Part shown: in pieces, positions 8,910-16,413 of the stretch | How positions within the stretch are numbered: position 1 is the first letter of the stretch | How the letters are laid out: every line of letters starts with the position of its first letter | Assembly: GCF_000154985.1 (NCBI RefSeq) | Contig: NZ_DS572692.1 | Location: 62,001-126,000, forward strand | Length of the DNA: 64,000 bases | Direction of reading: 5' to 3' | Source: Streptococcus infantarius subsp. infantarius ATCC BAA-102 | GTDB lineage: Bacteria; Bacillota; Bacilli; Lactobacillales; Streptococcaceae | Notes under the pieces: model-generated | What the model saw: the letters and a program-made list of their open reading frames with translations, nothing else | Databases searched by the model: none | What the model was told of the DNA's origin: nothing | Translations under genes and position numbers: made by a program

Positions 8910-9692
8910 TTAATGCAACAATTCGTGATAAATAGCTGCTTCGTCGTCTTGGTCAACATTGAAAATGATTCTTTTGACATACTGACTTTGATCTAGAAAT
9001 GCTTTAACAGTGTTTACAGCAATTCTAGCAGCATCTTCGTTGATAAAGTGTTTGTCATGATTAGTTGCTAGGGATGATAGGGCAACAGATTCGATTTGAT
9101 TTTTTTCTGCCAGGGTTAGGCAAGAGAGGTAGCTTTGGGCAAGCAAATCAGCATCAGACTCTGTTAAGTGCTCGTTGATGGCAGGACCAACGGTGTGAAG
9201 AATGAATTTTGCTGGAAGGTTGTAACCAGGAGTGATTTTTGCACTACCTTCTGGTTCATCGTGTCCTTGGTCTTTCATAAGATTATAGCATTCCAGACGC
9301 AGTTGAACACCGGCATAAGTATGAATGGTATTGTCAGTGCATTCGTGAAGCGGTTGGAAGCAACCTAGCATTTGGCGATTAGCCGTATTGACGATAGCAT
9401 CGACTTGAAGTCGTGAAATATCACCTTTCCAGACATACAAGCGGTCGTCTGTCGCAAGTGGCTGTAAATGATTTAAAAAAACGACCACCCGTTCAGCTTT
9501 TTTTAATTGAAGGTAATCATTTTGCATGATTAAAAAACGCGTTGAGACAGCCATTGGCGGTCTGACATTAAGAAGAGCACGCAAGAGAGTTTCTTGTCCA
9601 GGTAAGTCATCTGGAACATCGATGGCTTTAAATTGCGGATTCTCCATAATAAGGTAATCTAATAGGAAGCTTACCATTTCTTTCTTAGTCAT
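8910..9692 (-). CDS. Zinc-dependent macrodomain ADP-ribosyl hydrolase
   Basis: 260-aa protein with an N-terminal helical region (1-80) and a macrodomain (85-255). VDAIVNTANRQMLGC marks the ADP-ribose loop. Cys111, His116 and Cys118 with AIHTYAGVQLRLEC-like flanks match the zinc-containing macrodomains of S. pyogenes and S. aureus, which remove ADP-ribose from lipoylated GcvH-like carrier. In those species it sits with SirTM, GcvH-L and LplA2; here none of the first two is adjacent, and lplA is 2.5 kb away on the other strand. Confidence 0.88.
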   Translation of the reverse strand: MTKKEMVSFLLDYLIMENPQFKAIDVPDDLPGQETLLRALLNVRPPMAVSTRFLIMQNDYLQLKKAERVVVFLNHLQPLATDDRLYVWKGDISRLQVDAIVNTANRQMLGCFQPLHECTDNTIHTYAGVQLRLECYNLMKDQGHDEPEGSAKITPGYNLPAKFILHTVGPAINEHLTESDADLLAQSYLSCLTLAEKNQIESVALSSLATNHDKHFINEDAARIAVNTVKAFLDQSQYVKRIIFNVDQDDEAAIYHELLH

Positions 9693-9793
9693 ATGGACTC
9701 CTTACTAATTTTAAAATCGCTTTCCCAAATACTAGTATATCACCTTTTTAAGGAATTCGCATCAAGAAAAAGAAGTTTGAAAGTTGAAATTAA

Positions 9794-9832
9794 AAAAGTA
9801 GAGATTACTTTGAGGTCAATCTCTACTTTTTA
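9794..9832 (-). terminator. Terminator overlapping the cstR stop codon
   Basis: A 13-bp perfect stem (9794-9806 with 9818-9830) begins inside the last codons of the CsoR-family gene and is followed on the - strand by a T-run. Confidence 0.75.
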
Positions 9833-10083
9833 ATAATCAAATCAATAGCTTTAGCAAGATTCTCTTCTTGTTGTTTAGGGTCTGCCACGGGCTCTTCGAT
9901 GACTTGATTGATTTTATTGCCAATGACAATACCAATGGTACGATTAATACTTGAGCGAACAGCAGTTAGTTGTGTCACGATATCAATACATTCTTGGTCT
10001 TCGTCAATCATTTTTTGAATGCCCCGAAGTTGGCCTTCGGCACGTTTTAAACGGTTGATAATATCTTTTTTATCTGTTTTCAT
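9823..10083 (-). CDS. CsoR/CstR-family repressor
   Basis: 86-aa four-helix repressor of the DUF156 family. Only one cysteine is present (Cys32 in DQECIDIV). In CstR persulfide sensors a second cysteine follows in helix 2; here that region reads IVIGNKINQVIEE, without cysteine and without the His-Cys pair of copper CsoR. It is divergent from rhodanese/CoA-disulfide reductase genes with matching operators, so a reactive-sulfur role is inferred, but sensing chemistry must differ from the two-Cys model. Confidence 0.85.
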   Translation of the reverse strand: MKTDKKDIINRLKRAEGQLRGIQKMIDEDQECIDIVTQLTAVRSSINRTIGIVIGNKINQVIEEPVADPKQQEENLAKAIDLIIKK

Positions 10084-10103
10084 GAGGACTCCTTTGATTT
10101 TAT

Positions 10104-10122
10104 TATACCGGTGGTAGGTATA
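10104..10122. promoter_or_regulatory. CsoR-type operator next to the repressor gene
   Basis: TATACC and GGTATA form a perfect inverted repeat with a 7-nt G-rich spacer, ~20 bp upstream of the repressor start: probable autoregulation site. Confidence 0.6.
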
Positions 10123-10146
10123 ATTGTCAAACCTAAGACCTTTTCG

Positions 10147-10198
10147 TTGACAGGATGAAAGTAGCTATGATATTATTTTATCATACCTATAGGGGTAT
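10147..10198 (+). promoter_or_regulatory. Promoter and operator of the rhodanese operon
   Basis: TTGACA (10147-10152) and TATTAT (10171-10176), 18 bp apart, are followed at the start-site region by ATACCTATAGGGGTAT (10183-10198), close to the A/T-flanked C-tract/G-tract operator known for CstR. A bound repressor would block initiation. Confidence 0.65.
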
Positions 10199-10251
10199 TC
10201 GATGGAAAGGAGAAAAAGCTTATTTTTCTTAAAAAACTATTTTCTCAGTCA

Positions 10252-10551
10252 GTGAGAACAATTACGACAAGTGAACTAGAAGCTGTTATGCAGGACAAGT
10301 CTACGGTTTTACTAGATGTGCGAACAGCTCAAGAATACGCTGGGGGGCATATTAAAGGAGCACGGCTTTTCCCGCTTGACAGAATTCATACCTACGAGGG
10401 TAAAAAAGGTAGTACGATTTACTTGATTTGTCACTCTGGCACACGTAGTAAGCGTGCAGCTAAACTTTTGAGTCAAAAAGGCTATGATGCGATTTCGGTC
10501 AAAGGTGGCATGATGGCTTGGCAAGGAAAAATCATTGGAGGAAAGAAATGA
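10252..10551 (+). CDS. Single-domain rhodanese (sulfurtransferase)
   Basis: Sulfur carrier with active-site Cys60 in LICHSGTRS. The annotated GTG at 10252 has no ribosome site. In frame upstream, AAAGGAG (10206-10212) lies 9 nt before ATT 10222, which would add IFLKKLFSQS; initiation at ATT (rare, as in infC) is the better-supported start. The downstream CoA-disulfide reductase ATG overlaps the stop, so translation is coupled. Confidence 0.85.
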   Translation: MRTITTSELEAVMQDKSTVLLDVRTAQEYAGGHIKGARLFPLDRIHTYEGKKGSTIYLICHSGTRSKRAAKLLSQKGYDAISVKGGMMAWQGKIIGGKK

Positions 10552-12203
10552 CTAAGATTATTATTGTTGGTGGTGTCGCTGGGGGTATGTCAGCTGCGAC
10601 ACGTCTTCGCCGCTTGATGGAAGACGCTGAAATTATTGTTTTTGATAAAGGACCATACGTGTCATTTGCTAACTGTGGCTTACCTTTTCATGTTTCTGGA
10701 GAAATAGCAGAGCGTGATAATTTGCTAGTTCAGACACCTGAGCGATTGAAGGCGCGCTTTAACATTGATGTCCGTCCAGAATCAGAGGTCTTATCAGTTG
10801 ATGCAGACAAAAAAGAAATCACTGTTCGTCATGATGATAAGGTCTACACAGAATCATATGATAAATTAATCCTATCACCAGGTGCCAAACCATTTGTCCC
10901 AGAAATGGAAGGTCTAGACAGTGCAGATAATGTTTTTGTGCTTCGCAATATTCCAGATTTGGATAAAATCATGACTGCTTTATCTGATGTACAATCAGGA
11001 AATGCGACAGTCATCGGTGCTGGATTTATCGGGCTTGAAATGGCAGAAAGCTTGGCTAAAAAAGGTTTGAACGTGACTATCGTTGAAAAAGCCCCGCATG
11101 TTTTGCCACCACTCGATGAAGAAATGGCAGCCTTTGTGAAAAACGAATTGGCTCGAAACGGTATCACAGTTTACACTAATCAATCTGCCAAAGCTTTCAA
11201 AGAAAATGGAAAAGTGATTATTTTGGAAGACGGTAGTGAGTTGACTTCAGATATTACTATTATGTCTGTTGGGGTTCAACCTGAATCAAGTCTCGCTAAA
11301 GAAGCTGGTCTTGAGCTCGGCCTTCGTGGCGGTATTTTGGTTAACCAAAACTACCAAACAAGTAACCCAGATATTTACGCAGTGGGTGATGCCATTATTG
11401 TCAAACAAGAAATTACTGGTCAAGATGCGCTTATTTCTCTTGCTAGTCCAGCTAACCGTCAAGGCCGTCAAGTTGCGGATAACATTGCTGGCATTGCGCG
11501 TCAGAATAAAGGTAGTATCGGAACAGCTATTGTGCGTGTCTTTGATTTAGCAGCTGCTTCAACAGGACTTAGCGAACGTATTGCTCGTCAAAACTTTGAT
11601 GATGTTGCTGTTGTTCATACGAATAACAAGGACCATGCTGGATACTATCCAGGAGCAACTGATGTTGTTTTGAAATTGATTTTCAATAAGAAAACTGGTG
11701 TTATTTATGGAGCTCAAGCAGTTGGTCAAAAAGGTGTTGATAAACGTATCGATGTTTTAGCGACAGCCATTAAAGCAGGCTTGACCGTGGTAGATCTTCC
11801 TGAATTAGAATTTACTTATGCGCCACCATTTGGAGCAGCAAAAGATCCGGTTAATATGGCAGGATATGCTGCACTTAATATCATTGAAGGCGTTAGTGAA
11901 TCTATCCAATGGTATGAATTAGCTGACGAATTAGCCAAAGGCAAGGTCTTTCTTGATGTCCGTACTGAAGCAGAAGTTGCTAGAGGTTATATTGCAAATG
12001 GTATTAACATACCACTAGATAGTTTGCGTGACCGTTTGTCTGAGTTAGACCCTAACAAGGAATACATTATTAGCTGTCACAGCGGTCTTCGTTCTTACAT
12101 TGGCGAACGTATCTTGAAACAAAATGGCTTTAAAGTGAAGAACCTTGATGGGGCATACCACCTCTATAGTACTGTAAAACCAGAGGAGATTAAACGTGAT
12201 TAA
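10548..12203 (+). CDS. CoA-disulfide reductase with C-terminal rhodanese domain
   Basis: FAD-dependent reductase of 551 aa acting on CoA disulfide or CoA-persulfide/polysulfide. N-terminal GGVAGGMSAATRLRR binds FAD; the single redox cysteine is Cys43 in SFANCGLPF as in CoADR. A rhodanese domain covers ~460-551 with Cys510 (ISCHSGLRS). The start is ATG 10548 after GGAGGAAAG, overlapping the previous stop (ATGA). The fused form (CoADR-RHD) is known for polysulfide handling, fitting its neighbours. Confidence 0.9.
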   Translation: MTKIIIVGGVAGGMSAATRLRRLMEDAEIIVFDKGPYVSFANCGLPFHVSGEIAERDNLLVQTPERLKARFNIDVRPESEVLSVDADKKEITVRHDDKVYTESYDKLILSPGAKPFVPEMEGLDSADNVFVLRNIPDLDKIMTALSDVQSGNATVIGAGFIGLEMAESLAKKGLNVTIVEKAPHVLPPLDEEMAAFVKNELARNGITVYTNQSAKAFKENGKVIILEDGSELTSDITIMSVGVQPESSLAKEAGLELGLRGGILVNQNYQTSNPDIYAVGDAIIVKQEITGQDALISLASPANRQGRQVADNIAGIARQNKGSIGTAIVRVFDLAAASTGLSERIARQNFDDVAVVHTNNKDHAGYYPGATDVVLKLIFNKKTGVIYGAQAVGQKGVDKRIDVLATAIKAGLTVVDLPELEFTYAPPFGAAKDPVNMAGYAALNIIEGVSESIQWYELADELAKGKVFLDVRTEAEVARGYIANGINIPLDSLRDRLSELDPNKEYIISCHSGLRSYIGERILKQNGFKVKNLDGAYHLYSTVKPEEIKRD

Positions 12204-12498
12204 ATACATTTCAGCTAGTCAACTACAAGAGGCTTTAAAGGAACAGCCATTAAACATTATTGATGTCCGTGAGCGAGTGGAGTTTGCCATGGGACACATT
12301 CCAACAGCAGTTAACCTTCCTTTGAGTGAATTTGTATCTGTCTACCAAGCACTTGATAAAGATAAAACATATCATATCATTTGCCAAAGTGGTGCCCGTT
12401 CAGAACAAGCCTGCTTTTTTCTAGATGACCAAGGCTATAAAGTGGTAAATGTTGATGGTGGCACATCAGCGTGGCCAGGAGCATTAGAATACCAATAG
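12196..12498 (+). CDS. Single-domain rhodanese
   Basis: 100-aa sulfurtransferase with active-site Cys63 (IICQSGARS). It starts at GTG 12196, overlapping the 3' end of the reductase gene by 8 nt, with GAGGAG 7-8 nt upstream. Third sulfur-transfer protein of the operon and the last gene before the terminator. Confidence 0.87.
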   Translation: MIKYISASQLQEALKEQPLNIIDVRERVEFAMGHIPTAVNLPLSEFVSVYQALDKDKTYHIICQSGARSEQACFFLDDQGYKVVNVDGGTSAWPGALEYQ

Positions 12499-12530
12499 AA
12501 CATTCTCTTTAAACATATTCCTATTTTTTA

Positions 12531-12555
12531 GCAGGGCAAATTTGTCCTGCTTTTA
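12531..12555 (+). terminator. Terminator of the rhodanese operon
   Basis: GCAGGGCAAA pairs with TTTGTCCTGC (one G-U), a near-perfect palindrome followed by TTTT. Confidence 0.75.
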
Positions 12556-12564
12556 TGATATAAT
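12556..12564 (+). promoter_or_regulatory. Extended -10 promoter, probable leaderless transcript
   Basis: TGATATAAT is an extended -10 box with no clear -35. The ATG at 12571 is 6 nt after it, so transcription would begin at or beside the start codon. No ribosome site fits in between. Confidence 0.6.
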
Positions 12565-12570
12565 CATTTT

Positions 12571-13221
12571 ATGACTGATAAAAATGATATTTTACAAAGG
12601 GCTGAAAAGCTTGTTTATGATAAATTACACGCAGAAGCTAGTGGTCATGACTGGTGGCATGCGGTTCGTGTGAGAAATACAGCGCGTGAATTAGCTGAAA
12701 AAGAAGGAGCAGATAGCTTTATCTGTCAGTTGACAGCTTTGGTGCATGATATGGCTGATGAAAAGTTAAATGATGATCCTAAGCAAGCTCTAGCTAATTT
12801 AAAAGCTTGGCTCGTTGAGCAGCAACTTTCTCAAGCAGACGTTGAACACATTATTCAAATCATCAATACCATGTCTTTTAAAGGAGATGGTAGCAGTGTT
12901 CCAGCAACTTTAGAAGGAAAAGTTGTGCAAGATGCTGACCGTTTGGATGCTATTGGTGCGATTGGTATTGCGCGTTGTATGGCTTATTCGGGCAGCAAGG
13001 GTCGTCCAATTCATGACCCCAGCATGACTGCCCGTGAACATTTGACTGCTGAGGAGTATCGTAATAGCAAGGACACAGCAATCATGCATTTTTACGAGAA
13101 ACTGCTTAAACTTAAAGACTTGATGAACACAAGCCACGCTAGAAAAATGGCTGAGCACCGCCACGCTGTTTTGGAAGAATTCTTAAAAGAATTCTACGCA
13201 GAATGGGACGGCAAGTTGTAA
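12571..13221 (+). CDS. HD-domain phosphohydrolase
   Basis: 216-aa metal-dependent phosphohydrolase of the YedJ/YpgQ type. Motifs are H-D at HDWWHAVRVRNTA (residues ~26) and VHDMADEKL, with a later D in VQDADRLDAIGAIG. Relatives hydrolyse nucleotides; the substrate here is unknown. Followed 15 bp later by an acetyltransferase gene, so the two are probably co-transcribed. Confidence 0.87.
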   Translation: MTDKNDILQRAEKLVYDKLHAEASGHDWWHAVRVRNTARELAEKEGADSFICQLTALVHDMADEKLNDDPKQALANLKAWLVEQQLSQADVEHIIQIINTMSFKGDGSSVPATLEGKVVQDADRLDAIGAIGIARCMAYSGSKGRPIHDPSMTAREHLTAEEYRNSKDTAIMHFYEKLLKLKDLMNTSHARKMAEHRHAVLEEFLKEFYAEWDGKL

Positions 13222-13236
13222 GAAGGAGAGACTAAT

Positions 13237-13704
13237 ATGACGATTAGACGAGCAAAAGAAAGTGATATTTCAAAACTGATTGATTTACTAGAGCAAGTTC
13301 TCTTGGTGCACCACAAGGTTAGACCTGATTTGTTCCAAGAAAAGGGTGTCAAATATACGGAAACCCAATTAGCTGAGTTGATTGCTGATGATAATCGTCC
13401 GATTTTTGTCTATGAAGACGAAGAGGGAGAAGTTCTTGGACATATGTTTACCATTATCGAGCATTCATCAGCGCCAAAAGTGCCGCAAAAGACACTTTTT
13501 GTTGATGACTTGTGTGTGGATGAAGCTGCGCGTGGGCAAAAGATTGGTGAGCAGTTATATCAGTTTGCCTTGCAGTATGCCAAAGAGATTGGTTGTTACA
13601 ACTTAACGTTGAATGTCTGGAGTGCTAATAAATCAGCAGTTCGCTTCTATGAACGCCAAGACATGACACCTCAAGAAACACGCATGGAACAGATTATTGA
13701 TTAA
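13237..13704 (+). CDS. GNAT family N-acetyltransferase
   Basis: 155-aa acetyl-CoA-dependent acetyltransferase. The CoA-binding motif A is VDDLCVDEAARGQKIGEQL, and NVWSANKSAVRFYERQDM is the usual motif B. AGAAGGAGA precedes the ATG. Substrate not predictable. Confidence 0.87.
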   Translation: MTIRRAKESDISKLIDLLEQVLLVHHKVRPDLFQEKGVKYTETQLAELIADDNRPIFVYEDEEGEVLGHMFTIIEHSSAPKVPQKTLFVDDLCVDEAARGQKIGEQLYQFALQYAKEIGCYNLTLNVWSANKSAVRFYERQDMTPQETRMEQIID

Positions 13705-13712
13705 AAAATAGA

Positions 13713-13737
13713 AGTCACGAGCAATCGTGGCTTTTTA
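13713..13737 (+). terminator. Terminator
   Basis: AGTCACGA/TCGTGGCT stem with GCAA loop, then TTTT. Confidence 0.8.
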
Positions 13738-13861
13738 GCAACTAAATTTTCCAAAATCAAGCGTAGAAAACGCTTTAGTTAATTATATAATTATGTGAAT
13801 AGTTGTTAAATTTCTAATTTTAATAAGATACCTAAAATCTACTGCCAAATGTATAAATTTA

Positions 13862-13918
13862 TGCTACAATTAAAGTGAATACTGTTAGCCAAAGGGCTGA
13901 CGTTAATAGAAAGGGTAA
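13862..13918 (+). promoter_or_regulatory. guaA promoter and leader hairpin
   Basis: TGCTACAAT (13862-13870) is an extended -10 box. The ~45-nt leader contains GTTAGCC-AAA-GGGCTGAC-type pairing (one G-U) just before the ribosome site AGAAAGGG. No purine riboswitch signature is visible. Confidence 0.5.
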
Positions 13919-13920
13919 TA

Positions 13921-15483
13921 ATGACTGACAAATCTACTTTGAACGATGTTCAAAAAATCATTGTTCTTGACTATGGTAGCCAGTACAACCAATTGATTGC
14001 TCGTCGTATCCGTGAATTTGGTGTCTTCTCTGAACTACGAAGCCACAAAATAACAGCTGATGAAGTTCGCGCAATTAACCCAATTGGTATCGTACTTTCA
14101 GGTGGTCCAAATTCAGTTTATGCTGACAATGCCTTTGGTATTGATGAGGAAATTTTTGAATTGGGTATTCCAATTCTTGGTATCTGTTATGGTATGCAAT
14201 TGTTGACTGACAAACTTGGTGGTAAAGTTGTTCCAGCTGGACAAACTGGTCACAGCGAATACGGTCAATCAACACTTCGTCTAAAAGCTAAATCAGAACT
14301 TTTTGCTGAAACACCAGATGAACAAACTGTTTTGATGAGCCACGGCGATGCTGTTACTGAAATTCCTGCAGGCTTCCACTTGGTTGGGGACTCTGCTGAT
14401 TGCCCTTACGCAGCAATTGAAAATACTGAGAAGAAAATCTTCGGTATCCAATTCCACCCAGAAGTTCGTCACTCAGTATATGGTAAGGATATTTTACGTA
14501 ACTTTGCTTTCCGAATCTGTGGTGCTAAAGGCGATTGGTCAATGGATAACTTCATTGACTTGCAAATCAATGAAATCCGTCAAAAAGTTGGTGACCGTAA
14601 AGTTCTTTTGGGACTTTCAGGTGGTGTTGACTCATCAGTTGTAGGTGTCCTTCTTCAACGTGCTATCGGTGACCAATTGACATGTATCTTCGTTGACCAC
14701 GGTCTTCTTCGTAAAGGAGAAGGTGACCAAGTTATGAACATGCTTGGTGGTAAATTCGGATTGAATATCATTCGTGTTGATGCTTCAAAACGTTTCTTAG
14801 ACCTTCTTGCTGGCGTTGATGACCCAGAGAAAAAACGTAAAATCATCGGTAATGAATTTGTCAGTGTATTTGACGACGAAGCAAGAAAACTTAAAGGTGT
14901 TGACTTCTTAGCACAAGGTACTCTTTACACAGACGTTATCGAATCTGGTACAGATACAGCCCAAACAATCAAATCACACCACAACGTTGGTGGTCTTCCA
15001 GAAGACATGCAATTTGAATTGATTGAACCACTTAACACACTTTTCAAAGACGAAGTTCGTGCGCTTGGTACAGCTCTTGATATGCCTGACGAAATCGTTT
15101 GGCGTCAACCATTCCCAGGACCAGGACTTGCTATCCGTGTGATGGGTGAAATCACAGCAGAACGTCTTGAAACAGTTCGTGAATCTGATGCTATCCTTCG
15201 TGAAGAAATTGCTAAAGCTGGTCTTGATCGTGATATCTGGCAATACTTCACAGTTAACACAGGTGTGCGCTCAGTTGGTGTTATGGGTGACGGACGTACT
15301 TATGATTACACAATCGCAATCCGTGCAATCACATCAATCGACGGTATGACAGCAGACTTTGCACGTATCCCATGGGATGTTCTTCAAAAAATCTCTGTTC
15401 GTATCGTAAATGAAGTTGACCACGTTAACCGCATCGTATACGATATTACAAGTAAACCACCCGCAACAGTTGAGTGGGAGTAA
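13921..15483 (+). CDS. guaA: GMP synthase (glutamine-hydrolysing)
   Basis: Converts XMP to GMP with ATP and glutamine. 520 aa: class I glutamine amidotransferase domain first (catalytic Cys89 in GICYGMQL), then the ATP pyrophosphatase domain (P-loop LSGGVDSS) and the C-terminal dimerisation domain ending in KPPATVEWE. Codon usage is the highly expressed streptococcal type. The guaA 3' end is a known integration hot spot for genomic islands, and accessory sequence begins directly after the stop. Confidence 0.97.
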   Translation: MTDKSTLNDVQKIIVLDYGSQYNQLIARRIREFGVFSELRSHKITADEVRAINPIGIVLSGGPNSVYADNAFGIDEEIFELGIPILGICYGMQLLTDKLGGKVVPAGQTGHSEYGQSTLRLKAKSELFAETPDEQTVLMSHGDAVTEIPAGFHLVGDSADCPYAAIENTEKKIFGIQFHPEVRHSVYGKDILRNFAFRICGAKGDWSMDNFIDLQINEIRQKVGDRKVLLGLSGGVDSSVVGVLLQRAIGDQLTCIFVDHGLLRKGEGDQVMNMLGGKFGLNIIRVDASKRFLDLLAGVDDPEKKRKIIGNEFVSVFDDEARKLKGVDFLAQGTLYTDVIESGTDTAQTIKSHHNVGGLPEDMQFELIEPLNTLFKDEVRALGTALDMPDEIVWRQPFPGPGLAIRVMGEITAERLETVRESDAILREEIAKAGLDRDIWQYFTVNTGVRSVGVMGDGRTYDYTIAIRAITSIDGMTADFARIPWDVLQKISVRIVNEVDHVNRIVYDITSKPPATVEWE

Positions 15484-15601
15484 TGCACAGCGATTCGCAG
15501 TACGTTAGTACAAGACCCCTGCAATAGTGGCCTAAGAGCAAGGAGTGAAAACGACGCAGCGATTAGTTAGCCACGAACTGCTGCGAGTTTAAACGATATA
15601 A

Positions 15602-15634
15602 CCACTTAGAACAAGCTAGTCTAAGTGGTTTTTA
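15602..15634 (+). terminator. Terminator ending repeat copy 1
   Basis: CCACTTAGA pairs perfectly with TCTAAGTGG, then TTTTT. This could also terminate guaA transcripts. Confidence 0.8.
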
Positions 15635-15749
15635 TGTTCGACACAAGAAGTACCATCAGAACTGATATCTCCCTGCGATAGCTGTCTCAGAACAAGGAGT
15701 AAAAAGAGACGACGTGATGAGTTAACAGCGAACCACTGGAGATAAAGAA

Positions 15750-15778
15750 AGCTAGTCAGATTAGACTAGCTTTTTTAG
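15750..15778 (+). terminator. Terminator ending repeat copy 2
   Basis: AAGCTAGTC pairs with GACTAGCTT over AGATTA, then TTTTT. Confidence 0.8.
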
Positions 15779-16180
15779 TTTAAAAATCCAAGTACAAGAG
15801 AGCTGATGTATTCCCCCTCCCCCTGCAACAGCGGTCTAAGAGCAAGGAGTAAAAATGATGATGTGATTAGTTTTAGCTAGCCATGAACTGCTGCGAGTTT
15901 AAATGATACAACGACTGATAAGTGAAGCGCCATCAGAGTTGATGTCCCCCCTGAAATAGTGGCCTAAGAACAAGAAGCAGAAACTATGGATGATTTCAAG
16001 ACAGTTTTTCTCACAGAGAAAAACCAGCAACTATATGGTGGCTGACAAGACTTAGACACTTCATTTGATTGACAAGGAAACAGTAAAAATATTTCAAAGT
16101 TTAATCATGGCTTATTGTAAATGCATCAGCTAAATTAGAAAATGAACTTATAAGTACGCAAGTGCTGGAAAAATTGTAGA

Positions 16181-16309
16181 ACACTGAGTTATAATATAGA
16201 GGATCTCTGTGAATTTATTATTGATGAGGATGAGGTAAGAATAAAAATTAGTTTGGAGACAAAGGTAAGAGAGAAAATTGATAAGAAACTCTTGTATATC
16301 CATTATTGA
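16181..16309 (+). other. Possible coding remnant
   Basis: An open frame without a start reads TLSYNIEDLCEFIIDEDEV followed by a charged, lysine-rich tail and stops at 16307-16309. Composition looks protein-like, but nothing is recognisable. It lies between the repeats and the AAA ATPase gene. Confidence 0.25.
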
Positions 16310-16413
16310 TGGAATCTTATTTATTGAGAAAATAATAAAATTTTAGTAAGGGTAAATAGGGAAATAATAGTAAAGAGAGCAAATAATATATTTTGGAGGG
16401 AGACAACGAGGAC

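Larger units (their letters stand above)
15516..15985 (+). repeat. Three to four diverged copies of a ~150-bp unit after guaA
   Basis: Copies begin at about 15516, 15670, 15820 and 15948 with the core CCCTGCAAYAGYGGYCTAAG followed by AGCAAGGAGTRAAAA. Copies 1 and 3 also share GATTAG..TAGCCAYGAACTGC and TGCGAGTTTAAAYGATA; copies 2 and 4 share CCATCAGA..TGAT before the core. Copies 1 and 2 end in hairpins with T-runs. No open frame runs through the units and no clear promoter is seen inside. I do not recognise the element. The remainder of 15986-16413 shows only a short remnant frame. Confidence 0.7.
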
